Source: Geobacter argillaceus (GTDB taxonomy: Bacteria > Desulfobacterota > Desulfuromonadia > Geobacterales > DSM-12255). Taken from it: 64,000 bases of DNA. Position numbers and translations under genes: made by a program. Below the pieces are notes generated by a model. The model was not told the DNA's origin, made no database searches, and saw only the letters and a program-made list of their open reading frames with translations. Numbering within the stretch: the stretch's first letter is position 1; each line of letters opens with the position of its first letter. Positions 47,368-55,553 of the stretch are shown piece by piece. Where the stretch lies: NCBI RefSeq assembly GCF_007830735.1, contig NZ_VLLN01000003.1:62001-126000 (forward strand), in the 5' to 3' direction.

Positions 47368-47871
47368 TTATTTAAGCAGTTGTCGTACGAATTCCGGGAT
47401 CTCTTTCAGATAAAAGGAAGGGCGGTAGTGATCGGGAACGGTAAAGGCATCGACCTTGTCGATCGGGATGAGCAGTTGGCCCACGGGAGTTTCCACGTCC
47501 AGGTCGGCCTGCAGCCGGTAGGGGATCTTGTCCGGATCGGGGCGACGCTTCATGATCGCAAGCAGATCTTTATATTCGATCCTGACCGGGAGCCGGAAAT
47601 CGGTGGTCCCCTTACCTCTGAACTCGACCCGCTCCCTGGCCCCTCCCCGGGCAACAGGGAGGGTGACGACCTGGAGATCGTAGTGGTAGCCGTTCAGGGT
47701 AATCCCGTAAGAATTGGGGTTCTGGACCGCCAACAAAAACTCCAGATCGACCCCGCGGGTATCCAGGTTGATAATGTTGGCACGTTGCACCGTCACCGTC
47801 GGTTCGGCAACGAACATGGTACAACCGGTGATAACCAGAAAAACAAGGGCCAGGATTCTCTTCACTGTCAT
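47368..47871 (-). CDS. LEA14-like (LEA type 2/WHy) lipoprotein
   Basis: 167 aa. A lipoprotein signal (MTVKRILALVFLVITGC) is followed by a WHy/LEA-2 domain. Its characteristic start is VDLEFLLAVQNPNSYGITLNG, and the later part contains RLPVRIEYKDLL. LEA-2 beta sandwiches occur in desiccation- and stress-related proteins; in bacteria they are lipoproteins of unknown role. It lies between an SLT-domain gene and trpA on the same strand. Confidence 0.85.
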   Translation of the reverse strand: MTVKRILALVFLVITGCTMFVAEPTVTVQRANIINLDTRGVDLEFLLAVQNPNSYGITLNGYHYDLQVVTLPVARGGARERVEFRGKGTTDFRLPVRIEYKDLLAIMKRRPDPDKIPYRLQADLDVETPVGQLLIPIDKVDAFTVPDHYRPSFYLKEIPEFVRQLLK

Positions 47872-47910
47872 TGCTCCGTGCAGTCAGCCGGCTGCGGCTG
47901 GTCCGTTACG

Positions 47911-48552
47911 TTATGACGGAAACTGATTGATGCCGATCACCGCCTGCCGGGTCGTCAACGACTGCATCTCGCTCATCAGTTCGCGGTGATACTGGCGGAT
48001 GCGGACGGCATACATCCGTGCCTCGGCGCCGGTACCGCAGTAATACCGCTTGGCAAGGGGCAGATTACCGCCCGCCATCGCCATCTTGCACAACAGTTCC
48101 CGAACGGCTGCATCGGCACATTTTGCGTCGTCGGCCATCTCTTCGGGTGCATAACCGTGACTTTTTGCCCGAACCGGCATCAGCTGCCAGACACCGAGGG
48201 CACCACGAGGGGAAACCGATTTCCCCACCAGACCATGACCGCCGGTCTCGGCCAGGGCGATCTCCGCAAGGTCAAGCGGAATAAAGGTAGTGCCGAGAGT
48301 CTTCAGGTAGCAGAGTTTCGCCAGGTGCCACGCTCGTTTTTCGTCGGTCCTGCGGGCAAAGGCAGCGGCAATGGCCGGAACCTGCCGCCAACGCTCTTCC
48401 AGGGAGGTTCCTTTTTCAATGATCTGCAGTTCTCCCCGGTACAATTCCACGGCTGCGCTGTCCGTCGGTCTCGAATCCTGGCGCACATAGGCCTGATTGG
48501 TGGAAACTACGATCAGGGAGAGTAATCCTGCAATAATGAGAGCTATTCGCAT
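47911..48552 (-). CDS. Lytic transglycosylase (SLT) domain protein
   Basis: 213 aa. A signal peptide (MRIALIIAGLLSLIVVSTNQ) is followed by a goose-type lysozyme-like SLT domain at about residues 85-190. The catalytic glutamate is in EIALAETGGHG, with SPRGALGVWQLMP as the GVWQLMP signature (usually GLMQLMP) and RYYCGTGAEARMYAVRI as the final Y-x-x-G region. It would cut glycan strands of peptidoglycan in the periplasm. The gene starts 133 bp after the trpB terminator and precedes the LEA lipoprotein. Confidence 0.85.
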   Translation of the reverse strand: MRIALIIAGLLSLIVVSTNQAYVRQDSRPTDSAAVELYRGELQIIEKGTSLEERWRQVPAIAAAFARRTDEKRAWHLAKLCYLKTLGTTFIPLDLAEIALAETGGHGLVGKSVSPRGALGVWQLMPVRAKSHGYAPEEMADDAKCADAAVRELLCKMAMAGGNLPLAKRYYCGTGAEARMYAVRIRQYHRELMSEMQSLTTRQAVIGINQFPS

Positions 48553-48684
48553 AAGTAATAAAGGGGAAGTGGTATCGGCTTTGCCGGATGGGTGTAAGCG
48601 CCCGTTCCATGGCTCCGGATGCTCCGGCGGGGAACTCCTTTCTCAGTGAATTTAAAGGGTTACTGCTATCGGCCGTAAAACACC

Positions 48685-48708
48685 AAAAGGCCCTCGAAAG
48701 GGCCTTTT
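48685..48708. terminator. Terminator downstream of trpB
   Basis: AAAAGGCCCT (48685-48694) pairs with AGGGCCTTTT (48699-48708). T-rich sequence follows on both sides. It ends the trpB unit; the rest of the 298-bp gap 48553-48850 is AT-rich and shows nothing else. Confidence 0.88.
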
Positions 48709-48850
48709 CTCTTGTTGGCGTTCGCCGCTGAACAGTGGTGGCGTATATACCCCACCCCCGTCTCTATGTCAACGAAAATCAGATAACAATGTTTTAATTA
48801 CACACAATTGCGTTTTACCAGCAAACCATAACAAACATAATTCCGACATG

Positions 48851-50041
48851 TTACAGACCAACTCCCATGGCCTCGGCGACCGTATGGATGTCCTTGTCGC
48901 CCCGTCCGGAAAGGCAAACCACGATGCTCTGCTCTTTGCCCATGGTCGGCGCCAGCTTCAGGACATGGGCAATGGCATGGGCCGACTCCAGGGCCGGCAG
49001 AATCCCCTCTTCCCTGGTAAGGGTCTGGAACCCCTCCATCGCTTCGTCGTCGCTGATCGGCACATAGTCGGCCCGACCGCTCTCCTTGAGCCAGGCATGC
49101 TCGGGACCGACCCCCGGATAATCCAGGCCGGCCGAAATGGAGTGGGCATGGCTGATCTGGCCGTCATTGTCCTGCAATAGATAAGTCCGGTTGCCGTGAA
49201 GTACGCCGACACTGCCGGCACAGAGCGGGGCCGCGTGCTTGCCGCTGCCGATGCCGTAACCTGAAGCCTCCACACCGACCATCCGCACCTCCCGGTCGTT
49301 GAGGAACGGATAGAACAGTCCCATGGCATTGCTCCCGCCACCGACCGCCGCCACCAGGACATCGGGAAGCCGCCCCTCTGCCTTCAGATGCTGGGACCGC
49401 GCCTCACGGCCGATGATTGACTGGAAGTCCCGCACCATCATCGGATAGGGGTGCGGGCCGGCCACGGTGCCGATGACGTAGAAGGTGTCAGCGACATAGG
49501 TGGTCCAGTTGCGCATCGCCTCGTTCATGGCGTCCTTGAGGGTGGCTGTCCCGGAGTTGACCGGGGTCACCGTGGCCCCCAGGAGCTTCATCCGGAAGAC
49601 GTTAAGGGACTGGCGGTGGATATCCTCCTCCCCCATGAAGACCTCGCACTCCATGCCGAACAGGGCGGCGATGGTGGCGGTCGCCACGCCGTGCTGGCCG
49701 GCACCGGTCTCGGCGATCACCCGCCGCTTCCCCATCCGCTTCGCCAGAAGCCCCTGGCCGATGGTGTTGTTCACCTTATGGGCGCCGGTGTGGTTCAGGT
49801 CCTCCCGCTTCAGGTAGATCCGCGCCCCGCCGAGCTTTTCCGTCAGCTTCCGGGCGAAATAGAGCGGGTTGGGGCGTCCCACGTACTGTTTCAGGTAGTA
49901 GTCGAACTCGGCCTTGAACTCCCGGTCGTTCTTGTAGTTACGGTAGGCAGCCTCCAGCTCCAGGAGGGCAGGCATCAGTGTTTCGGAAACGTACCTGCCG
50001 CCAAACTGACCGAAATGTCCTTGTTTATCGGGTAATTTCAT
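48851..50041 (-). CDS. trpB: Tryptophan synthase beta chain (canonical TrpB1)
   Basis: 396 aa from ATG 50041. PLP Lys89 is in [14 protein letters not shown], with [12 protein letters not shown], the glycine-rich phosphate loop [10 protein letters not shown] and the C-terminal CLSGRGDKD. It condenses indole with serine in complex with TrpA. The canonical features distinguish it from the second copy at 55550 (TrpB2 type). It is now separated from the trpF end of the pathway by the helicase and toxin-antitoxin patch. Confidence 0.96.
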   Translation of the reverse strand: MKLPDKQGHFGQFGGRYVSETLMPALLELEAAYRNYKNDREFKAEFDYYLKQYVGRPNPLYFARKLTEKLGGARIYLKREDLNHTGAHKVNNTIGQGLLAKRMGKRRVIAETGAGQHGVATATIAALFGMECEVFMGEEDIHRQSLNVFRMKLLGATVTPVNSGTATLKDAMNEAMRNWTTYVADTFYVIGTVAGPHPYPMMVRDFQSIIGREARSQHLKAEGRLPDVLVAAVGGGSNAMGLFYPFLNDREVRMVGVEASGYGIGSGKHAAPLCAGSVGVLHGNRTYLLQDNDGQISHAHSISAGLDYPGVGPEHAWLKESGRADYVPISDDEAMEGFQTLTREEGILPALESAHAIAHVLKLAPTMGKEQSIVVCLSGRGDKDIHTVAEAMGVGL

Positions 50042-50164
50042 AATACTCCCTGGTCCGCAAAATTGGGCAATAGTAGCAACATTGCCCCTGCAAATCAAGC
50101 GTGGCTGCGCCGGACCATCTATAACTTCAAATTATTGTCCGGGAAGTAGTTACCGCCTCCCCGC

Positions 50165-50193
50165 TTGACTTCACACAATGCAAAGTGTAAAAA
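50165..50193 (+). promoter_or_regulatory. vapBC promoter with operator-like palindrome
   Basis: TTGACT (50165-50170), 17 bp, TAAAAA (50188-50193). The spacer contains TTCACAC...GTGTAA, an inverted repeat suited to VapBC autoregulation, with a second GTGT at 50197. Confidence 0.55.
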
Positions 50194-50214
50194 TTTGTGT
50201 AACGGAGGTATCCC

Positions 50215-50415
50215 ATGGCTACAAACCTCGCCATTGACGACAAATTGCTCGAAGAGGCCCGGATCGTCGGCAAGCACTCAACCAAAAAGGCGGTGGTAAA
50301 CGAAGCACTAACTGAATATATCCAGCGCCGGAAACAAGCCGAGATCATCAGCCTGTTCCACGCAGTGGAATATGTTCCCGACTATGACTACAAGATACAG
50401 CGGAAGAAGCAGTGA
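50215..50415 (+). CDS. vapB: VapB-type antitoxin
   Basis: 66 aa. The N-terminal ribbon-helix-helix part ATNLAIDDKLLEEARIVG, followed by KKAVVNEALTEYIQRRKQ, is typical of type II VapB antitoxins. The C-terminus wraps the toxin (AVEYVPDYDYKIQ). The ribosome binding site is ACGGAGG. The stop overlaps vapC by 4 nt. It is on the plus strand, opposite to the surrounding trp genes. Confidence 0.9.
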   Translation: MATNLAIDDKLLEEARIVGKHSTKKAVVNEALTEYIQRRKQAEIISLFHAVEYVPDYDYKIQRKKQ

Positions 50416-50819
50416 AGGTTCTGGTTGACACATCGGTATGGTCCCTGGCGCTCAGGCGCAATCAGCCTGCTGATGGGCCTGAGGTGTCAGAACTGATCGA
50501 ATTGATCAGGGAGGTGCGGGTACAGGTCATCGGACCGGTACGTCAGGAACTCCTCTCCGGGGTGAAGAGCCAGGCCCAGTTCCAGAAGCTGCGCAACCAC
50601 CTGCGGGCATTTCCGGATCTTGAACTGACAACCGGTGATTACGAAACTGCGGCTGAATTTTTCAACCTTTGTCGTGGCAAGGGAATCCAGGGATCAAACA
50701 CGGACTTTCTTATCTGTGCCGTTGCAGTGCGGCGCAAGATCCCCATATTCACGACGGATGGAGATTTTCCCCTGTTTCAGCCTCACCTGCCGATAACGCT
50801 TCACTCTCCCCGCTGCTGA
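50412..50819 (+). CDS. vapC: VapC-type PIN-domain RNase toxin
   Basis: 135 aa. Metal-binding acidic residues are in VDTSVW (Asp6), VRQELLSG (Glu about 46), SNTDFLICAVAV (Asp about 98) and TTDGDF (Asp about 116-118). It is a PIN nuclease that cleaves specific RNAs (usually tRNA or rRNA) when free of VapB. ATG overlaps the vapB stop (ATGA). All active-site positions look intact, so the module may be functional. Confidence 0.9.
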   Translation: MKVLVDTSVWSLALRRNQPADGPEVSELIELIREVRVQVIGPVRQELLSGVKSQAQFQKLRNHLRAFPDLELTTGDYETAAEFFNLCRGKGIQGSNTDFLICAVAVRRKIPIFTTDGDFPLFQPHLPITLHSPRC

Positions 50820-50824
50820 ACGAT

Positions 50825-51360
50825 CTAGCCTGCAGCAGCACGAAACGGGAAAGAAATTCGTCAGCACCTATTCGTCTTGTATCCTTGTCTACTCCCGCGC
50901 CAATCCTCTTTGATGATGCCGTCGATGCCTTTATCACCGCTACGTCCAATTGCCTGACCAGCATCCTTTCGAGAACCACCGTACCCCATTTTTACCAGAA
51001 CCTCGACCACGATTTTCTCGAAGGAACTCGGAGACGATGACTTCAGTTGCGAAAGAAGCTTGTCAGCAAGATTCTTTCTCAGCATCTCATACGCCTCTTC
51101 CAGTCGCTCCGCTGGCGTCTTGCTTTCCTGCTCGTCGGTTGCAGCGGAGACGTCACCTACTTGGCTGGACTGGGTCCGGTCTCTTGCTTCGAGGTATTCC
51201 GGAAATTCGCGCAGGATGCGCAAGTTGATTTCGGAAGGTGATTTTTCCAAAAGCTTAGAACCACGTTGGGTTATGCGAAAGATGCCACGTCTCGTATTCT
51301 CGACAAGACCTGCCATTTTCATATGGGCGCGAGCCCATTTGAGAGCCTATATTTTTTTCT
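50825..51360 (-). pseudogene. Broken Mrr-like restriction endonuclease
   Basis: The frame 50861-51322 encodes a winged-helix fragment (ALKWARAHMKMAGLVENTRR, then GIFRITQRG) and then the start of the Mrr catalytic domain (FEKIVVEVLVKMGYGG, then GDKGIDGIIKED). After that the frame diverges and stops before the catalytic QAK motif; a second frame continues to about 50825. The N-terminal half of the winged helix is missing, cut at an in-frame TAG near 51355. Type IV Mrr enzymes cut modified DNA; this copy cannot be active. Confidence 0.65.
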
Positions 51361-51505
51361 TCGCGGCTACCCAATCTTCGATCGCACTCAAATCAATCTC
51401 CTGATTTTGGGCCAACGGTTGTGAGCGTGACCGGTGCGGATTTATCGCGTCCGTATCCACGCGAGAGTTGGGAACTCCTGCAAATTATGTTTCAGTATTA
51501 GCCGG

Positions 51506-51534
51506 TTGACGTTTTAGCAATTACAGTATATACA
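51506..51534 (+). promoter_or_regulatory. brnTA promoter candidate
   Basis: TTGACG (51506-51511), 17 bp, TATACA (51529-51534), with the palindrome GTATATAC overlapping the -10 as a possible BrnA operator. The start codon at 51541 follows so closely that the transcript would be nearly leaderless. Confidence 0.5.
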
Positions 51535-51540
51535 ATAATT

Positions 51541-51821
51541 ATGGTTTGGGACGAAACAAACCGCCAGAGTAACCTCGAAAAGCATCATCTTGACTTTGCT
51601 GATGCGGGACTTGTCTTGTCCAATCGTATCATCTTGAGTTTGAAACTGTTCGTAACGGCGAAATAAGGCGGCAGACTTTTGCGTATGTTGCAGAAGTGTT
51701 GACCGTCCTCACAGTTATATGGCTTCCGGGCGAAAAACAACGGATTATCAGCTTTCGCAGGGCTCACAAAAACGAAAGGGAGGCTTACCATGCCTGGCTT
51801 GAAAAAGGATTCAAAGACTGA
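51541..51821 (+). pseudogene. BrnT-type toxin with one-base frameshift
   Basis: The first frame reads MVWDETNRQSNLEKHHLDFA and continues to LVLSNRII before going astray and stopping at 51664. The remainder resumes in another frame: EFETVRNGEIRRQTFAYVAE, then EKQRIISFRRAHKNEREAYH, and stops at 51819-51821. Adding one base near 51636 (CTTGAG to CTTGGAG) would restore a full BrnT of about 93 residues, with the family RIISxRRA..ERxAY ending. The antitoxin gene downstream is intact. A real mutation, a sequencing error or a recoding event are all possible. Confidence 0.75.
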
Positions 51822-52113
51822 TTGGGATCAGGTGAAACGGGATGCCTCTTCAGATGCTCCCATACCACCATATGATCCCGATACTGACCTGTATAACCCT
51901 AACGACCCTGAACAGGTGGCGAACTTCTTTTCTTCTGCAAAGGTTGCGCGAAAACCGGGGAGGCCTAAGGCAGAAACAACTAAAGTACCAATTGCTATTC
52001 GCCTTTCTCCTGATGTGGTTGAATATTTCAAGGCCACAGGTACTGGTTGGCAATCACGTATCGATGCTGCACTTCACGAATGGATGTCCGGCCATCCGTT
52101 GAAACGTGCGTGA
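51790..52113 (+). CDS. brnA: BrnA-type antitoxin
   Basis: 107 aa. The C-terminal ribbon-helix-helix (VPIAIRLSPDVVEYFKATG, then GWQSRIDAALHEWM) is the BrnA family signature, and the N-terminus is acidic with a DWDQVKR-like segment. The start has GGGAGG 7 nt upstream and overlaps the toxin's terminal frame by 32 nt. BrnA neutralises BrnT and represses the operon. It is complete, unlike its partner. Confidence 0.88.
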   Translation: MPGLKKDSKTDWDQVKRDASSDAPIPPYDPDTDLYNPNDPEQVANFFSSAKVARKPGRPKAETTKVPIAIRLSPDVVEYFKATGTGWQSRIDAALHEWMSGHPLKRA

Positions 52114-52115
52114 AC

Positions 52116-52133
52116 GGCGCGGTCATCCGCGCC
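52116..52133 (+). terminator. Hairpin after brnA
   Basis: GGCGCGG (52116-52122) pairs with CCGCGCC (52127-52133) around a 4-nt loop directly after the brnA stop. No T-run, so a weak terminator at best. The remaining 150 bp up to the helicase stop show only a GGGGACAGATTCATC stretch like those seen in REP-type repeats. Confidence 0.4.
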
Positions 52134-52283
52134 GGCCTGCTGCCGCCGAGTGGTTGAAAGTCGATCCTGTTTGGTGCTAATCAGCCCAAAAAGCATTTTA
52201 CCGAACCGGGGACAGATTCATCATTTTCCCCAAGAATCGCCCAAGACAATTGAATGCACGTATCAGTCAGATGCCGACGGTAG

Positions 52284-54800
52284 CTATGCCCCTTTTCGCC
52301 TCGTCATGACCCCCGCCAGCAACTGCCCGAACCCGGAGAGAAGATTGGTCAGCACCTCCGGCTCCGGCAGCGGTATCTTCAGACAGGTCCTTCCCGTTGC
52401 CTCGTCCCTGGCGATCATCCCGGCCAGGGCGCTCTCCACCGGCCGCGTCGAGCCGGAAGCGGCGTCAGCAGACAGCGCAGCACCGGCAACAACCCGGCTC
52501 AGATTCTGCAAAAACTCCGCGCCGCTGGCGAGCAGACCGGCCAGGGCTTCCCCGCCGCCCGCCGGGACACGTTCGGCCAGTTCCACCTGCTCTTCGGCCT
52601 GTTCCGCCGCCTCGGCAGTGCAGGTATCGTACGCCTCCTCCAGCCGCTCCGCCTGCTCATCGGCCGGGTCGGGCCGCTCAATGCCGCCACTGACTTCCTC
52701 GACCGACTTCATAAACCCTTCCAACTGCGATTCGCCCATCATGACCACGTCGGCGCCGCCATCATCGAGGGCTCCGGCAAAGAGCGATTTCTTGAAGCGC
52801 AGGAGATCGAGAATCCGCTCCTCGATTGAGGCACGGGAGACGAAATTGACCACCCGTACCGGCTTCTTCTGCCCCATCCGGTGGACCCTGGCGATCCGCT
52901 GTTCGAGAATCGCCGGGTTCCAGGGGATGTCCATGTTGATCACCACCGAACCGCTCTGGAGGTTGAGCCCCACCCCGCCGGCATCGGTGGAGAGAAAGAC
53001 CCGGCAGGCGGGGTCTTCCTTGAAACGGGCCATGAGCCCTTTGCGCTCCTTCGATGGGATGCTGCCGTTCAGATGGGCGTAGCCTATGCCGTTGCGCTCC
53101 AGCACTCCCTCCACCAGCTCGGTCATCCGGAGCCACTGGCTGAAGATGACCACCTTTTCGCTCCCCTCCACAACCAGCTCCCTGAGCAGCGTCTCCAGTT
53201 CATCGAGCTTCGGTCCGAAGACGGTCTTCCTGTCCACGAGATAGGTGTTGTCGGCAGCCATGCGCATGGTGGCAAGGGCCGCCTGGAGCCGCTTCTGATC
53301 CGCCTCACAGAGGAATTTAAAGCGTCGCCACTTGGCCACGAGCTTCGCCACGATCTCCCGGTGCTCGTCGTGGATTTCCCACTGCTCCGGGGTGAGGGGC
53401 ACGAAGAAGTTCTTGTCGATCCGGCCGGGAAGCTGGCGCAGCACCTCGTCTTTCTTGCGCCGGATCATGACCCCCTTGAGCGACTGCCGCACCCGCTCCA
53501 GGTTCCGGTAGCCAACGACCTTTCCTCCCCCATCCGTGACCCGGTGGGTGTGGACAAAGCGGTAGAGGGGACCCAGGTGGTGCCGGTCGACGAACTCCAT
53601 GATGGAATGAAGCTCCTCAATCCGGTTCTCGATGGGGGTGCCGGTGAGGACGATGGCGAAAGGGGAGTCGAGCTCCTTGACGCACTTCGCGGTGCGGGTC
53701 TGCCAGTTCTTGATCCGCTGGGCCTCGTCGAGGATGATCAGGTCCGGCCCCCACTCCCGGATCATGGCCATATCCCGGTGAATAAGTTCGTAGTTGACCA
53801 GCTTGAAGAACGAATCGTCACGGTAGAGGGTCCGCCGCTGGTCGTTCAGCCCTTCGATCACCGTCACTGTGCGGTCGGCGAAGCTTTTGATCTCGCTCTT
53901 CCACTGGTACTTGAGGGAGGTCGGGGAGACGACGAGAACCTTGGCCACGCCGAAGAGTCGAACCAACAGCTCGGTGGCGGCGATGGCCTGGACGGTCTTG
54001 CCGAGCCCCATGTCGTCGCCAATGAGGCAGCGTCCGGCCTGCACCGCGAAAAGCGCCCCCTGCCTCTGGTAAGGGTAAAGGGTGGTCTTGAGGAGCGTAT
54101 CGAAGACCGGGCTCTCGATTCCTTCGGCAAGCTGCTCCTCCACGACGGCGCGGCGATGGGCGGCGTCCTGGTGTTCGGCGACAAACGCCATCACGTCGTC
54201 GTAGCAGCGGACCTCGTGTCCGTCTTCACGGGGAACGGCGTTCAGGAAGGCGGGGAAATCGAGGAGGTTGCGCTCCTTCAGGACGCCGTTGTCGTCGAAG
54301 TAACGCCGGGCGAGCGAAAGGAGCCCGGCAGGGGCGCTTAGTCCAGCCCTGAAGCGGATCTCACGCTTGAGGTCGTAGCTGAGATAGACTTCCGAATAGG
54401 GGGGGACGTATCCTTCCCGGAAGAGCTTCTTCGCCCCCCGCTTCTCCTTCAATCGTGCCAGAGTGAATTCGATATGCTTGCAGGTCCCCAGGTTGTTGAT
54501 CCGGTAATCGGGGCAGGAACAGAAGTTGTCTCCGGACCTGTCGCCACGGATGGCGAGCCGATACGACTTCCCCGAAGAAGGATTGTTCAGCGAGAAGTCG
54601 GAAAACACTGGATGTTCACCGGTATTGGTCAGGATGAACGTCTGTTTCTCGCCGAACTTGACGCGCAGAAGACGCTGCCACTCCTCCAATTTCATACCCT
54701 CCGGCTGGAGGGTGCGGGAGACCTTCTGTGCGACCGGTTTCTCTTCGGAAATTTTCGCTGATTTTTTCTTGGCGGGTTTTCGCTTCGCACCTGTTTTCAT
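52284..54800 (-). CDS. SWIM zinc-finger SNF2-family helicase
   Basis: 838 aa from ATG 54800 (GGAGG 6 nt upstream; the longer open frame overlaps trpF). A Lys/Ala-rich N-terminus is followed by a SWIM finger (CSCPDYRINNLGTCKHIE, CxC...CxH, about residues 93-110). The SNF2 motor has DDMGLGKTVQA (motif I), ILDEAQRIKN (motif II), LTGTPIEN (III) and a second RecA domain with STDAGGVGLNLQ and QRIARVHRMGQ. It is a DNA translocase, likely in repair or transcription. It is encoded after trpF, with an Ala/Glu-rich C-terminal extension of about 150 residues. Confidence 0.92.
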   Translation of the reverse strand: MKTGAKRKPAKKKSAKISEEKPVAQKVSRTLQPEGMKLEEWQRLLRVKFGEKQTFILTNTGEHPVFSDFSLNNPSSGKSYRLAIRGDRSGDNFCSCPDYRINNLGTCKHIEFTLARLKEKRGAKKLFREGYVPPYSEVYLSYDLKREIRFRAGLSAPAGLLSLARRYFDDNGVLKERNLLDFPAFLNAVPREDGHEVRCYDDVMAFVAEHQDAAHRRAVVEEQLAEGIESPVFDTLLKTTLYPYQRQGALFAVQAGRCLIGDDMGLGKTVQAIAATELLVRLFGVAKVLVVSPTSLKYQWKSEIKSFADRTVTVIEGLNDQRRTLYRDDSFFKLVNYELIHRDMAMIREWGPDLIILDEAQRIKNWQTRTAKCVKELDSPFAIVLTGTPIENRIEELHSIMEFVDRHHLGPLYRFVHTHRVTDGGGKVVGYRNLERVRQSLKGVMIRRKKDEVLRQLPGRIDKNFFVPLTPEQWEIHDEHREIVAKLVAKWRRFKFLCEADQKRLQAALATMRMAADNTYLVDRKTVFGPKLDELETLLRELVVEGSEKVVIFSQWLRMTELVEGVLERNGIGYAHLNGSIPSKERKGLMARFKEDPACRVFLSTDAGGVGLNLQSGSVVINMDIPWNPAILEQRIARVHRMGQKKPVRVVNFVSRASIEERILDLLRFKKSLFAGALDDGGADVVMMGESQLEGFMKSVEEVSGGIERPDPADEQAERLEEAYDTCTAEAAEQAEEQVELAERVPAGGGEALAGLLASGAEFLQNLSRVVAGAALSADAASGSTRPVESALAGMIARDEATGRTCLKIPLPEPEVLTNLLSGFGQLLAGVMTRRKGA

Positions 54801-54885
54801 GCCGACCTCCAATCCTTCCATGTAAAAAAGGGGATGGAAATACTCCCGTCCCCTTCCTCGATCCATCGCGTCCATCCTTTCGTGC

Positions 54886-55497
54886 TTACAACCCCTTCGC
54901 CCGGCGGATGAACTCCCGTACCTTGTCGCGGTCCTTCTTCCCCGGCGCCGCTTCCACGCCGCTGGAGACATCCACGGCATAGGGTCTCACCTGCTCCACC
55001 GCCCGCCGGACATTGTCAGGGGTCAGCCCGCCGGCCAGAATGAGCCTGCCGCAGGCAGCGGCCTCACGGGCCAGGTCCCAGTTGAACGTCTCTCCCGTGC
55101 CGCCGGGGGCTGCCGGCGACCAGGCGTCCAACAAGCAACCGGCCACGCTGTAGCGGCGCAGGGAAATGAGACTCGCAGCGTCCTTGACCCGGAACGCCTT
55201 GATCACCCGGCGCCGGATCTCCGGGCAGTAATCCGGCTCCTCGTCGCCGTGGAGTTGAATGACATCCAGACCGCAGAAGTCGGCGGTCCAGTTGACCCGC
55301 TCCGCCTCTTCGTTCACGAACAGGCCAACGGTCTGGACGAATGGCGGGAGTTTGGCGATGATCGCCGACGCCTGCATCGGGTTCACGTTGCGGGGAGACT
55401 TCTCGTAAAAGACGAAGCCGAGGGCATCGGCGCCGGCGTCAATCGCCGCCAGGGCATCGTCCAGGCTCGTTATGCCGCAGATCTTGACTCTTGTCAT
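54886..55497 (-). CDS. trpF: Phosphoribosylanthranilate isomerase
   Basis: 203 aa, a TIM barrel. The general base is Cys in VKICGIT (about residue 7) and the acid Asp in YAVDVSSGVE (about 175). LGFVFYEKSPRNV and VIQLHGDE are signatures. It catalyses the Amadori step to CdRP. It lies 52 bp after trpB2, with a GTAGGGGC repeat between, and is followed by the helicase. Confidence 0.95.
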   Translation of the reverse strand: MTRVKICGITSLDDALAAIDAGADALGFVFYEKSPRNVNPMQASAIIAKLPPFVQTVGLFVNEEAERVNWTADFCGLDVIQLHGDEEPDYCPEIRRRVIKAFRVKDAASLISLRRYSVAGCLLDAWSPAAPGGTGETFNWDLAREAAACGRLILAGGLTPDNVRRAVEQVRPYAVDVSSGVEAAPGKKDRDKVREFIRRAKGL

Positions 55498-55506
55498 GGG
55501 AATCTC

Positions 55507-55553
55507 GTAGGGGCGGGGTCACCCCGCCCAGGGCAGGGAAACCCTGCCCCTAC
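55507..55553. repeat. GTAGGGGC-type intergenic hairpin repeat, copy 2
   Basis: It begins GTAGGGGCGGGG and ends GCCCCTAC, with two hairpins (GGCGGGGT/ACCCCGCC and GGGCAGGG/CCCTGCCC). The terminal GTAGGGG, read on the minus strand, supplies the TAG stop codon of trpB2. Confidence 0.8.

Noticed and set aside
50749-50979. A 76-residue minus-strand frame
   Set aside because: It looks like the out-of-frame continuation of the decayed mrr gene and overlaps vapC.
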